DNA of 64,000 bases. It comes from Pseudomonas viciae (lineage in GTDB: Bacteria > Pseudomonadota > Gammaproteobacteria > Pseudomonadales > Pseudomonadaceae). Below the pieces are notes generated by a model. The model was not told the origin of the DNA, ran no database searches, and saw only the letters and a list, made by a program, of their open reading frames with translations. The position numbers and the translations under genes were made by a program. Positions 50,738 through 60,263 of the stretch are shown piece by piece. The DNA lies in the NCBI RefSeq assembly GCF_004786035.1, contig NZ_CP035088.1, positions 4,252,001-4,316,000 of the forward strand, given 5' to 3'. The stretch's first letter is position 1, and every line of letters starts with the position of its first letter.

Positions 50738-53700
50738 GCGTCACCTGACTGGGTGGTTGGAACGGAAGTCGACGCCGTGGAAACCCGGGAAAAACGCCGG
50801 CGAATCTGCACGAAGAACAACGGTACGAAAAAGATCCCCAGCACCGTGGCGGACAACATCCCGCCCAGCACCCCGGTACCAATGGCCTGGCGCCCGGCGG
50901 AACCTGCGCCGCTGCTCAGGGCCAGGGGCAACACACCGAACATGAAGGCCAGGGATGTCATCAGAATCGGCCGCAAGCGTTGGCGCACGGCAATCAGCGT
51001 CGCTTCCCGCAAGCTGTTGCCCCGCTCTTGCAGGTGTTTGGCGAACTCGACGATCAGAATCGCGTTCTTGGCCGCCAACCCCACGGTGGTCAATAGCCCG
51101 ACCTGGAAATAGACATCGTTGCTCAAGCCACTGAAACGGGTGGCCAGCACCGCGCCCACCACCCCCAGCGGCACCACCAGCATCACCGAAAAAGGCACAG
51201 ACCAACTCTCATAGAGCGCGGCCAGGCACAGGAATACAAACAGCACCGATATCCCGTACAGCAACGGTGCCTGCGAACCGGAAAGGCGCAGTTGATAGGA
51301 CTGCCCGGTCCACTCGTAACCGATGCCCTCCGGCAATTGCTTGATAATCGCTTCCACCGCGTCCATGGCGTCCCCGGAACTGACCCCGGGCGCCGGGTCG
51401 CCGACCACCTCCAGCGACGCGTTGCCGTTGTAGCGTTCCAGCAACGGCGAGCCGTAGCTCCAGGCACTGCTGGCGAACGAGGAAAAAGGCACCATCTCGT
51501 TGTTGCTGTTGCGCACGAACCAATGCTCCAGGTCGGCCGCCTGCATGCGCGACGCAGCCTCGCCCTGGACATAGACCTTCTTCACCCGGCCCTGGTTGAG
51601 GAAGTCATTGACGTAAGTGCCGCCCAACGCCGTGGACAGCGTGGTGTTGATGTCGCTGGTGCTCAGGCTCAAGGCCCCGGCCTTGCGATCATCGATGCTG
51701 ACCTTGAGCTGCGGTGCGTCATCCAGGCCATTGCTGCGCACCCCGAGCAAACGAGGATCCTGGTTGGCCAGTTCGATGAATTTTTCCCGCGCCGCCACCA
51801 GCGCGTCATGCCCCAGGCCGGCGAGATCCTTGAGTTGCAGGTCGAAGCCGGACGTCTGCCCCAGGCCGCGCACGGCCGGTGGCTGCATGACGAACACATT
51901 GGCATCGCCGATGCTCGACAGCGCCATGGTCGCGCGCTGGGCAATGGACGCCGCATCCTGCCCGGCCCCGGTACGCTCGCTCCAGTCCTTGAGGCGGATA
52001 AAGGCACGGGCGCTGTTCTGGCTGTTGCCGTTCATGCCCAGGCCGGAAATGCTGATCAGCGCTTCGACTTCCGGTTGCTCGAGGAGGTAGCTTTCGAACT
52101 GTTTGACCACCGCTTGAGTACGGCTGTCTGTAGCCCCTACCGGCAACTGCACCTGAGCCATGAGAATGCCCTGGTCTTCATCGGGCAGGAACGACGTTGG
52201 CAGGCTCAGATAACCGGCAGCCATCACCAGCACCACCAGCCCGTACACCAGCCAACTGACGCGCCCGCGCTGCAAAATGCCCCCCACCCGACGTTTATAG
52301 GCCTCGGCAGCCCGCTCGAATGTGCGGTTGAACCAGCCGAAGAAACCCCGTTGCGCGCCATGCCCCTCAGCGTCGGAAGGCTTGAGCAGGGTCGCGCACA
52401 ATGCCGGCGTCAGCGTCATCGCTACCAGCACCGAGAGCACCATGGCCGAAACAATGGTGACCGAAAACTGCCGATAGATAACCCCCGTGGAGCCGCCAAA
52501 AAAAGCCATGGGAATGAACACCGCGCTGAGCACCAAGGCGATGCCGACCAGGGCGCTGGTGATTTCATCCATCGACTGGCGCGTGGCGTCCAGGGCCGAC
52601 AACCCCTGCTCGCCCATCACCCGTTCGACGTTCTCCACCACCACAATCGCATCGTCCACCAACAGGCCGATGGCCAGGACCATGGCGAACATGGTCAAGG
52701 TATTGATCGAATAACCGAACAGCGCCAGCACGCCAAACGTACCGAGCAGCACCACCGGCACGGTGATCGCCGGGATCAGCGTCGCCCGCAGGTTCTGCAG
52801 GAACAGGAACATGATCAGTACCACCAGGACGATGGCCTCGCCCAAGGACTTGACCACCTCTTCGATGGACAGGCTGACAAACGGTGTGGTGTCGTAGGCG
52901 ATCACGTTCTTGAGCTGCATTTCAGCCGGATAGAACGGCTCGAGCTCCTTGAGCTTGGCCTTCACCGCTTCACCCACGTTCAGGGCATTGGCCCCGGCGG
53001 CGAGCTGTACGCCCATGGCGGCCGCGGGTTTACCGTTAAGGGCGGAACTCACGTCGTAGCTTTCACTGCCCAATTCAACCCGCGCCACATCCCCGAGCAG
53101 TACCACGGCACCGTTGCTGGTGGACTTGACCACCACATTGCGAAACTCTTCGACGGTTTGCAGCTTGCTGCGGGCGCTGATGGTGGCGTTCAACTGCTGG
53201 CCCTTCACCGCCGGCATGGCGCCGAGCTGACCGGCGGAGACCTCAGTGTTCTGCGCCTCCAGGGCACTGCTGATGTCCGAGGGCATCAGCGCATATTTCT
53301 CCATCAGCGCCGGATCCAGCCAGATGCGCATGGCGTAGCCTGAACCCAAGGTCTGCACATCACCAACGCCGTCGATGCGGCTGATGGAATCGAGCAAGGT
53401 GCTGGAAATGTAGTCGCCGATCTGGGTGCCGGTGACGCTCGGGTTGTCGGACGCCAGGGCGGCAATCATCAGGAAGTCCGAACCGCCCTTGGTCACGGTC
53501 AAGCCCTCGCTTTGCACCGACTGCGGCAGCCTCGATTCAGCCTGTTGCAGCTTGTTCTGCACCTGCATCTGGGCCACGTCCGGGTTCGTGCCGGCGGTGA
53601 AGGTCAGGCTGATGCTGGCACTGCCGTCCGAACTGCTGGAGGCCGACATGTAGGTCAGGTTATCCAGGCCTTTCATCTGCTGCTCGATGACTTGGGTCAC

Positions 53701-53880
53701 CGAGTCTTCCACGGTCTTGGCCGAGGCGCCGGTGTAGGTCGCGGAAATACGCACCGTCGGCGGCGCGATGTCCGGGTACTGCTCCAGGGGCAACTGGCTG
53801 ATGGACAAGGCGCCAGCGAGCATGATGACGATGGCGATGACCCAGGCAAAAATCGGCCGGTCGATAAAGAAACGCGCCAT
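50734..53880 (-). CDS. RND multidrug efflux permease (HAE1; MexB/TtgB-like)
   Basis: A 1,048-residue inner-membrane proton antiporter. It opens [20 protein letters not shown] (TM1) and shows the proton-relay pair in [13 protein letters not shown] (TM4), the lysine of [12 protein letters not shown] (TM10) and two large periplasmic loops, as in AcrB/MexB. Length and duplicated layout are normal. The ATG at 53880 follows caggagggttgaac; a TTG two codons earlier is rejected. Stop and start codons overlap or abut the neighbouring genes, so all three are translationally coupled. Substrates (antibiotics, solvents, plant phenolics) cannot be told from sequence. Confidence 0.95.
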   Translation of the reverse strand: MARFFIDRPIFAWVIAIVIMLAGALSISQLPLEQYPDIAPPTVRISATYTGASAKTVEDSVTQVIEQQMKGLDNLTYMSASSSSDGSASISLTFTAGTNPDVAQMQVQNKLQQAESRLPQSVQSEGLTVTKGGSDFLMIAALASDNPSVTGTQIGDYISSTLLDSISRIDGVGDVQTLGSGYAMRIWLDPALMEKYALMPSDISSALEAQNTEVSAGQLGAMPAVKGQQLNATISARSKLQTVEEFRNVVVKSTSNGAVVLLGDVARVELGSESYDVSSALNGKPAAAMGVQLAAGANALNVGEAVKAKLKELEPFYPAEMQLKNVIAYDTTPFVSLSIEEVVKSLGEAIVLVVLIMFLFLQNLRATLIPAITVPVVLLGTFGVLALFGYSINTLTMFAMVLAIGLLVDDAIVVVENVERVMGEQGLSALDATRQSMDEITSALVGIALVLSAVFIPMAFFGGSTGVIYRQFSVTIVSAMVLSVLVAMTLTPALCATLLKPSDAEGHGAQRGFFGWFNRTFERAAEAYKRRVGGILQRGRVSWLVYGLVVLVMAAGYLSLPTSFLPDEDQGILMAQVQLPVGATDSRTQAVVKQFESYLLEQPEVEALISISGLGMNGNSQNSARAFIRLKDWSERTGAGQDAASIAQRATMALSSIGDANVFVMQPPAVRGLGQTSGFDLQLKDLAGLGHDALVAAREKFIELANQDPRLLGVRSNGLDDAPQLKVSIDDRKAGALSLSTSDINTTLSTALGGTYVNDFLNQGRVKKVYVQGEAASRMQAADLEHWFVRNSNNEMVPFSSFASSAWSYGSPLLERYNGNASLEVVGDPAPGVSSGDAMDAVEAIIKQLPEGIGYEWTGQSYQLRLSGSQAPLLYGISVLFVFLCLAALYESWSVPFSVMLVVPLGVVGAVLATRFSGLSNDVYFQVGLLTTVGLAAKNAILIVEFAKHLQERGNSLREATLIAVRQRLRPILMTSLAFMFGVLPLALSSGAGSAGRQAIGTGVLGGMLSATVLGIFFVPLFFVQIRRRFSRVSTASTSVPTTQSGDA

Positions 53881-53882
53881 GT

Positions 53883-55076
53883 TCAACCCTCCTGCGCAAT
53901 GGCAACAGGCGTCGCTTTCTGCGTACGGCTGCGGGTGCCGGTGTTCTGTGCCACGACGCTGTCACCGACCCGGACTTTCTGCCCGCCCTCGACAATCACC
54001 TGGTCTCCCGCGTTCAGCCCAGCCGTGACCCACCACTGGTTGTCCACGGCGCGGTCGATGGTCAGCAGCCGCTGCTCGACCTTGCCGTTGACCACCAGCA
54101 GCACCGAGGTCGCGCCGCTGGCGCTGCGGGTCACGGCCTTCTGTGGAATCAGGATCGCCTTATCGTCCCGCGCCTGTTCCAGGACTGCCCGCACGTACAT
54201 GCCCGGCAGCAACAACCGCTCCGGGTTGGCGATTTGCGCCCGCAAGGTCACGGTGCCGGTGCCTTCATTGACGCTGACCCCGCTGAACTTCAAGCGCCCC
54301 TCATGGGCGTAGGTACTGCCGTCATCGAGCTTGAGACTGATCCGCGCTTCGCCTTCACCATTGCTCTGGAGCACACCGCTGGCCAGGTCACGCTTGAGGC
54401 GCAGCAGCTCGGTGGTCGACTGGGTGACGTCGACATACATCGGGTCCAACTGCTGCACCGTGGTCAGTGCGCTGTCTTGGTTGGCAACCACCAGCGCGCC
54501 AGGGGTGACCGTCGAGGTTTCGATGCGGCCGCTGACGGGAGAACTGATGCGGGTATACGCCAGGTTGATGCGTGCGGTGTCGACATCGGCCTGGGCCACT
54601 TGCAATTCCGCTTCGGCGGTCAGCAGGCTGGCCTGGGCATCCTCGTTGTCCTGCTGGCTGATGGCATCGATTTTCACCAACTGTGCATCACGCTTGGCCT
54701 TGGCCTGGGCTGACTTCAAGGTGGCGCGTGCCTTGGCGAGGTTGGCCTGGGCTTCAGCCAGCGCGGCCTTGTAGGAGGAAGCATCCAGTTGATACAACGC
54801 CTGCCCGGCCTTGACCTCGGCGCCTTCGACAAACAGTCGCTGCTGGACGATACCGCCCACCTGCGGGCGAATCTCGGCGACCATGAATGCCTGGGTGCGC
54901 CCGGCCAGCTCCGTGGTCAGCGCCTGGCTTTGCGGCTGCACGGTAATCACTGAAACCTTCGGCGGTTCGAGCACCGGGGCGGATTCGCCGGAGCAACCGC
55001 CCAACAGGAACAGAATGATCAAGCACACCAGGACGGCGGCGGTCACCAGGGATTTGGCGAATAATTTGGTCGACAT
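53883..55076 (-). CDS. RND efflux periplasmic adaptor lipoprotein (MexA/TtgA type)
   Basis: A 397-residue membrane-fusion protein. A lipobox FLLGGC gives lipid-modified Cys28. The lipoyl domain ([20 protein letters not shown]), alpha-helical hairpin (about 100-170), beta-barrel and membrane-proximal domains follow. It joins the permease to the outer-membrane factor. It is the first gene of the operon and is divergent from the BaeSR-like two-component genes (145 bases between starts), a common layout when the regulator pair controls the pump. Confidence 0.93.
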   Translation of the reverse strand: MSTKLFAKSLVTAAVLVCLIILFLLGGCSGESAPVLEPPKVSVITVQPQSQALTTELAGRTQAFMVAEIRPQVGGIVQQRLFVEGAEVKAGQALYQLDASSYKAALAEAQANLAKARATLKSAQAKAKRDAQLVKIDAISQQDNEDAQASLLTAEAELQVAQADVDTARINLAYTRISSPVSGRIETSTVTPGALVVANQDSALTTVQQLDPMYVDVTQSTTELLRLKRDLASGVLQSNGEGEARISLKLDDGSTYAHEGRLKFSGVSVNEGTGTVTLRAQIANPERLLLPGMYVRAVLEQARDDKAILIPQKAVTRSASGATSVLLVVNGKVEQRLLTIDRAVDNQWWVTAGLNAGDQVIVEGGQKVRVGDSVVAQNTGTRSRTQKATPVAIAQEG

Positions 55077-55142
55077 AAATGCCTCTGCAAGACGGATGGT
55101 TCAAGCCAGGCGCCATACTGCGAGGCAAATGTGCAGGAAAAT

Positions 55143-55172
55143 TGAAGATTGCCCGCCGCCCTTGAATCTTCA
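55143..55172. promoter_or_regulatory. Inverted repeat in the pump/sensor intergenic region
   Basis: tgaagatt at 55143-55150 and its perfect inverse aatcttca at 55165-55172, between the divergent pump (55076) and sensor-kinase (55221) starts. It could be a response-regulator site for either promoter. Confidence 0.4.
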
Positions 55173-55220
55173 TCGCACCAGGGCCTAAATGGATGGGCAT
55201 TCATCGACCTGCCCGAGCCC

Positions 55221-56606
55221 ATGAAACTGAGCATCTCCACCAAGCTGTTTATTGCCGTACTGGCCAGCGTGCTATTCGTCATCCTGAGCATGGGGGTGGC
55301 CAACGGCTGGAGCTTTGGCAAAGGTTTCCTCGACTACCTCAACGAACAGGCGCTGTTGCGCATGACGCCGGTGCTACCGCGCCTGGCCAACGCCTACGCG
55401 CGCGAGGGCGACTGGGAATTCCTGCGCAACCAGCCGGATCGCTGGTTCGAACTGCTGCGCCCGGAACCGGGGGAAAACGACAGCGACCCGCAGCGGCCGT
55501 CCATGCCGATGTCCGACCTGACCGGCGCGGTATTTCGCATCGCCCTGCTGGACCAGCAAAAACAGTTGGTCATGGGTTACTCGGCGATTGCCAACGACGC
55601 CCTCATGCGCCCGGTGGAGGTTGGCGGCAAAACCGTCGGCTGGCTGGCGGTGACGCCGTTCCAGAACGTGACCGAAGCCGGCGGCGAACGTTTTCGGCAG
55701 TACCTGGTGCGCACCAGCCTGGCCATGGGCGTGTTCTCGTTGCTATTGGCGATGCTGATCGCCTGGTGGATCGCCCGCACCCTGCTCGACCCGGTCAAGC
55801 GAGTGGCCGCTGCCACGCACCGGCTGGCCGCCGGCGAATACAGCAACCGGGTGACGGTGTCCTCCAATGACGAAGTCGGTCAGTTGGCGCGGGACTTCAA
55901 TCAACTGGCGTATACCCTGGAGCGCAACGAGAAAATGCGCCGGGAGTTCATGGCCGATGTGTCCCATGAACTGCGCACCCCGCTGTCGGTATTGCGCGGA
56001 GAGCTGGAGGCCATCGAAGACGGCGTGCGCACCCTCGATCAAGCCTCGATGAAATCGCTGCAAGGCGAAGTCGGCATGCTCAGCAAACTGGTGGACGATC
56101 TGTATGAACTGTCCCTGGCCGATGTCGGCGCGCTGACTTACCGCAAGAGCGAATGCGATCTCAACGACCTGCTGGACGGCTGCGTGGCGATGTTCCAGGA
56201 ACGCTGCAACACCCGGCATCTGCGTTTGGAGCTGGAGCTGCCGACAACGCCGCTGGAGGTCGAAGCCGACCCCAAACGCCTGCAGCAACTGTTCGGCAAT
56301 CTGCTGGAAAATGCGGTGCGCTATACCGATGAAGGCGGTGTGCTGCGCATTCGTGCCGCCAGCGAGGGTGACGTGGTGCGCATCGATTTTCTCGACTCCG
56401 GCCCCGGGGTCGATGCGGATCAATTGCCACGGCTGTTCGAGCGCTTTTACCGCGGCGAAACCTCACGCAATCGCGCCAGCGGTGGCGCCGGCCTGGGGCT
56501 CGCCATCTGCCACAGCATCGCCCTGGCCCACGGCGGCAGCCTCAGCGCCGATCACTCGCCGCTGGGTGGTCTTTGGCTGACCCTGCGCCTGCCACGGAAC
56601 GCCTGA
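55221..56606 (+). CDS. Sensor histidine kinase (BaeS-like)
   Basis: A 461-residue inner-membrane kinase: TM1 at about 8-28, periplasmic sensor, TM2 at about 166-187, HAMP, phospho-accepting His249 (DVSHELRTPL), N-box (NLLENAVRYT), G-boxes (DSGPGVD, GAGLGLAIC). The start (MKLSISTKLFIAVLASVLF) and GFLDYLN segment resemble BaeS, the envelope-stress sensor that controls RND pumps. The ATG at 55221 is chosen over one at 55149, which would add 24 residues across the candidate operator. It is cotranscribed with the response regulator three bases downstream. Confidence 0.92.
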   Translation: MKLSISTKLFIAVLASVLFVILSMGVANGWSFGKGFLDYLNEQALLRMTPVLPRLANAYAREGDWEFLRNQPDRWFELLRPEPGENDSDPQRPSMPMSDLTGAVFRIALLDQQKQLVMGYSAIANDALMRPVEVGGKTVGWLAVTPFQNVTEAGGERFRQYLVRTSLAMGVFSLLLAMLIAWWIARTLLDPVKRVAAATHRLAAGEYSNRVTVSSNDEVGQLARDFNQLAYTLERNEKMRREFMADVSHELRTPLSVLRGELEAIEDGVRTLDQASMKSLQGEVGMLSKLVDDLYELSLADVGALTYRKSECDLNDLLDGCVAMFQERCNTRHLRLELELPTTPLEVEADPKRLQQLFGNLLENAVRYTDEGGVLRIRAASEGDVVRIDFLDSGPGVDADQLPRLFERFYRGETSRNRASGGAGLGLAICHSIALAHGGSLSADHSPLGGLWLTLRLPRNA

Positions 56607-56609
56607 ACC

Positions 56610-57293
56610 ATGACCGATGACAGTCCGATCCTTATCGTCGAAGACGAACCCAAACTGGCCGCATTGATGCGCGACTACCTGATCGCCGCCGGCTACGCGA
56701 CCCAATGCCTGGACAATGGCCTTCAAGTGGTGCCAGCGGTACGGGTCAACGAGCCGCGGCTGATCCTGCTCGACCTGATGCTGCCGGGGCGTGACGGCCT
56801 GCAAGTGTGCCAGGAGCTACGTAGTTTCAGCGCTGTGCCGATCATCATGATCACCGCCCGCGTCGAGGAAGTGGACCGCCTGCTCGGGCTGGACCTGGGG
56901 GCCGACGACTACATCTGCAAGCCCTTCAGCCCTCGCGAAGTGGTGGCCCGGGTCAAGGCGATCCTGCGGCGCAGCCCGCAACTTCTGAACTCTGCGCCAA
57001 AGCGTCTGCTGATTGACGAAGAACAGTACCTGGCGTCTTTCGACGGCATCGCCCTGGACCTCACACCGCTGGAGCTACGCCTGCTCAGCACCCTCGCCCG
57101 CTCCCCGGGGCGGGTGTTTTCCCGGGACCAGTTGCTGGACCGGATCTATTCCGATCACCGGGTGGTCACCGATCGCACCGTCGACAGTCATATCCGTAAC
57201 CTGCGGCGCAAGCTCGAACAGGCCTGCCCGGGTGAACAGCCGATTGAGTCGTTGTATGGGGTGGGTTATCGGTTTCAGCTTGCCGATGGCTGA
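56610..57293 (+). CDS. OmpR-family response regulator (BaeR-like)
   Basis: A 227-residue regulator with receiver domain (phosphorylated Asp55 in [11 protein letters not shown], acidic pair at 11-12) and an OmpR winged-helix output domain ([35 protein letters not shown]). It pairs with the BaeS-like kinase upstream and probably activates the divergent RND efflux operon, its neighbour. Confidence 0.92.
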   Translation: MTDDSPILIVEDEPKLAALMRDYLIAAGYATQCLDNGLQVVPAVRVNEPRLILLDLMLPGRDGLQVCQELRSFSAVPIIMITARVEEVDRLLGLDLGADDYICKPFSPREVVARVKAILRRSPQLLNSAPKRLLIDEEQYLASFDGIALDLTPLELRLLSTLARSPGRVFSRDQLLDRIYSDHRVVTDRTVDSHIRNLRRKLEQACPGEQPIESLYGVGYRFQLADG

Positions 57294-57337
57294 GGCGTTG
57301 CAGCAAAACGAGGCAGCCTCATAGCCGGCCTGATTTG

Positions 57338-57429
57338 GGCGAGCCCGCTCCCACAGGTTTTTGTGTCGTTTGCAGATACAGTGAACACCCGCAGCCCCAT
57401 GTGGGAGCGAGATTGCTCGCGACAGCGGT
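57338..57429. repeat. REP units in back-to-back orientation
   Basis: A half unit gggcgagcccgctcccacagg at 57338-57358 and another, tgtgggagcgagattgctcgc, at 57400-57420. Here the units point away from each other, the reverse of the paired elements at 1025 and 42032. The left one is truncated. Confidence 0.75.
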
Positions 57430-57539
57430 CGTTCAGCTACATAGATGCTGGGGGTCTCCTGCTCTGCTTTGGCTGTTGATCTTGGCGCCCCATTAAACAG
57501 ACATTGCGCAGTGAGCACCCCGGCACCTCGAAGTCGAGC

Positions 57540-57989
57540 CTACTGATCCGCCGAATAGATAATAGTTTGCGCGCTGTCGCCCATAGCAGGCCGACGAGTG
57601 AAGTAGGTATCGCCTTCATCCGTCTGGATCTCGTAGTCAACCTTGCTGGCAACACAACTCGATGCATCGGTGTGCTTGATGATTTTCAGCACCCGCTGGA
57701 ACTTCACGCTTTGCGTACCATTCTGGGCGGGGCCGGTGAGCACATTGACCTTCTGGAACCAGCCTTCCTGCTTTTTGTTCGACACCAGCGTGCCGGTCAG
57801 GGCTTCAAAGCGCTCCAGACGGGTAAAGCCCCAGAGCGTCTGCTCCTCAACCACTTTGCCCGGGGTGGCGGAACCCGTGAAGACAAACAGGTTGAGGCCC
57901 GGATTGTCCTCGCAGAAGAAGTCGTAGGGCACCAGGCCGTCAACCATTCTCTTGCCGGGGACGAAGCCCTTCTTATGAACCAGAAACAT
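57540..57989 (-). CDS. Uncharacterised protein
   Basis: A 149-residue soluble protein with no signal peptide or membrane segment, which I do not recognise. It is rich in beta-strand-like stretches (GLVPYDFFCEDNPGLNLFVF; TLWGFTRLERFEALTGTL), resembling a compact beta-barrel or tail-accessory fold; this is only an impression. The ATG at 57989 has a strong gtggaggtgctc ribosome site, so it is a real gene. It is monocistronic, between a REP element and a two-component operon. Confidence 0.7.
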   Translation of the reverse strand: MFLVHKKGFVPGKRMVDGLVPYDFFCEDNPGLNLFVFTGSATPGKVVEEQTLWGFTRLERFEALTGTLVSNKKQEGWFQKVNVLTGPAQNGTQSVKFQRVLKIIKHTDASSCVASKVDYEIQTDEGDTYFTRRPAMGDSAQTIIYSADQ

Positions 57990-58096
57990 GAGCACCTCCA
58001 CGCTGAGACATCAGCAAACGCTGAGTAAGTTAGAGCGCAAAGTCTACTGAGACGGGGCGTACAGAGCCGTCAAGCCAATGTAATATCGTGTAAAGA

Positions 58097-59356
58097 TCAT
58101 GCCTGATGGGGCAAGCTGATTTCCACGGTCAGCCCACCGGCTGGCTCGTTGCGCGCCATGATCGTGCCGCCGTGTATTTCCACGGCCCTAGAAGCGATTG
58201 CCAAGCCCAGGCCGAAACCGGCACTGCTGTCGTTCAGGCCCCGCTCGAACGGATGGAAAATATCCTGCAAGCGGTCGTTTTCAACACCCGGGCCCTGATC
58301 GCTAATCCGCACCGTCAGGCAGCCTGCCTCGGGGTTGGTCTCAGCCACGACCACCACCGTGCTCCCCGGCCGGGTATAACGCACCGCATTTCGAATGACG
58401 TTCTCGAAACAGCGATACAACAGTTCGCCGCTGACTCGACTGATAAAGGCCGAGCCCGCCTGCAAACTGACCTGGCAACCTTTCATTTGCGCCTCGAATC
58501 GAGCGTCCTCGACGATCACCGACAGCAATTCAACCATATCGATTGGCTCACGCTCGATACTCTCAGGCCGCCCCTGCATGCGCGCCAGGGTCAACAACGC
58601 CTCGATCAGCGTGTCCATGCGCACCGACTCACGGTCGATGCGTTCGACCATTTCCAGGCGAGCCGGATCTTGCTGCAGCAGCCCGATGGCCGCTTGCATG
58701 CGGGTCAACGGTGAGCGCAATTCGTGGGAGATGTCGTGCAGCAAGTGTTGCTGGGCCTCTACCAGCAGTTTCAACTGGTTGGCCATTCGGTCGCAGTCCT
58801 CGGCCAGATCGACGACTTCATCCCGGCGCGCGCCCATCATCGGCTTGACCCGTGTTTCGAAGCGCCCCTGGGCCACGTCGCTCATGGCCCGCCGAAGATA
58901 GGCCAGCGGCCATGCCAGGTAGAACGCCATATAACCACTGAACAACGCACTCATGACCGTGCCGATGATCAACGGTGTCCAGGGGCTTGGCCCTTTGTCA
59001 CGCTCTTTACCCAAGGGATGAGTAGACCTGAGCGACAGCGCAGCACCGTCCTTGCTGACGACCGAGCGCTCATAGGCCGGTTGCGTAACCGGTGCCCCGG
59101 CCAGCAGTTGACCGGCACTGTCATACACGCCAACGGCCTGGTCCGCCGGGTGCTCCCACACCGCCAGCAGTTGCCGGCCCGACTCCACGCCAAACTGGCG
59201 CAACAGCTGTTCTTCGGTGGCCAGGATGGTTTCCAGATGAGGATCCCCGGGCCTGGAACTGCCCATCACCAGGATGCCCAACCCGACCAGAAACGTCAGG
59301 CTGGTGGAGAGCCAGAACGCCAGGAACAGTTTCCAGAACAGCCGGCTGGGTTTCAT
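58097..59356 (-). CDS. Sensor histidine kinase (RstB/CpxA-like)
   Basis: A 419-residue membrane kinase: TM1 at about 9-32, short periplasmic domain, TM2 at about 127-150, HAMP, His211 (LLHDISHELRSPLTRMQ), N-box (NVIRNAVRYT), G-boxes (DQGPGVEND, GFGLGLAIA). The ATG at 59356 overlaps the response regulator's stop (ATGA). A 91-residue upstream extension is a shadow of the regulator gene. The DISHELRSPL form of the H-box is like CpxA/RstB. Signal unknown. Confidence 0.92.
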   Translation of the reverse strand: MKPSRLFWKLFLAFWLSTSLTFLVGLGILVMGSSRPGDPHLETILATEEQLLRQFGVESGRQLLAVWEHPADQAVGVYDSAGQLLAGAPVTQPAYERSVVSKDGAALSLRSTHPLGKERDKGPSPWTPLIIGTVMSALFSGYMAFYLAWPLAYLRRAMSDVAQGRFETRVKPMMGARRDEVVDLAEDCDRMANQLKLLVEAQQHLLHDISHELRSPLTRMQAAIGLLQQDPARLEMVERIDRESVRMDTLIEALLTLARMQGRPESIEREPIDMVELLSVIVEDARFEAQMKGCQVSLQAGSAFISRVSGELLYRCFENVIRNAVRYTRPGSTVVVVAETNPEAGCLTVRISDQGPGVENDRLQDIFHPFERGLNDSSAGFGLGLAIASRAVEIHGGTIMARNEPAGGLTVEISLPHQA

Positions 59357-60039
59357 TGTTCGGCGATCATCAGGTAACCGAGGCCACGCACGCTCTGGAT
59401 CCAGGCCTTGGTGTCGGGGCGAGGTCCGAGCTTGTGGCGAATGCTGCTGATGTGCACGTCGATACGCCGGTCGTAGCGGGTCAAAGGGCAGCCCAAGGCG
59501 TTGAGGGACAGGTCCTGTTTGCTTACCACCTGCCCGGCACAACGGGCCAGCTCTTCGAGCAGGCTGAACTCGGTGCTGGTTACCGCCAGCTCGCGTCCAT
59601 GCCACTGGGCCTGGCGCTTGCCGGGCCACAAGACCAGCGGGCCGGTCCTGATCACTTCGCTGGTGGGCTGGTCCGCCGGCTGCACCCGGCGCATGATCGC
59701 CCGTAGACGCGCCACCAACTCCCCCGGTGAGCTGGGCTTGGGCACATAGTCATCGGCCCCCAGTTCCAGGCCGGTGATTTTGTCGATGTTGTCGCCACGG
59801 GCCGTGAGCAACACCACCGGCACCTGATTCACCGCCCGAATGCGCCTGAGCACCTCAATACCCGACAGCCCCGGCAGCATCACGTCCAGCACCACGATGC
59901 TATAGCGACCGGAGAGCGCCTGCACCTCGCCCTCCTCGCCGGTGTGCACGGCCGTCGCCTCAAAGCCTTCACGCTCCAGGTATTGGCTGAGCATTCCCGT
60001 CAGTTCCTGGTCATCGTCGACAAGCAATACGCGGATCAT
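59353..60039 (-). CDS. OmpR-family response regulator
   Basis: A 228-residue regulator with receiver domain (Asp52 in VLDVMLPGLSG) and winged-helix output domain (VTSTEFSLLEELARCAGQVV; RIDVHISSIRHKLG). The first gene of a two-gene operon with the kinase. An in-frame extension to 60108 is unlikely, since MIRVLLVDDDQEL is the normal start. It is divergent from the bamA paralogue at 60264, so it might control that gene, an envelope-stress logic worth noting but not proven. Confidence 0.92.
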   Translation of the reverse strand: MIRVLLVDDDQELTGMLSQYLEREGFEATAVHTGEEGEVQALSGRYSIVVLDVMLPGLSGIEVLRRIRAVNQVPVVLLTARGDNIDKITGLELGADDYVPKPSSPGELVARLRAIMRRVQPADQPTSEVIRTGPLVLWPGKRQAQWHGRELAVTSTEFSLLEELARCAGQVVSKQDLSLNALGCPLTRYDRRIDVHISSIRHKLGPRPDTKAWIQSVRGLGYLMIAEQ

Positions 60040-60263
60040 GGGACGCTCTTGAGTGGAGGGCGGTGCATTATCGCCCTTGCATGGCACAGCGTCATCGCCG
60101 CGAGCCAACCTTTACCTAACTTGACATTGGGTTAACCGCACCAAACGCACCGAGCTTTTATGCTGCACTTCCACCAGCCTGCTCGCTGCGCGGTGACTTG
60201 TCTTGCTGTGAGATATCCGCGCCCGCCTACGCTGCTTGTCGATGTGTCCTGGATAAGATCTTG

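Noticed and set aside
51292..53343. A 683-codon plus-strand open frame
   Set aside because: It runs antisense through the RND permease gene. It is rich in His, Gln and Arg with no domain pattern, which is typical of shadows of GC-rich genes.
58097..59629. Extended 510-residue version of the second sensor kinase
   Set aside because: The extra 91 N-terminal residues are an out-of-frame shadow of the response regulator; the kinase begins at 59356 with an ATGA overlap.
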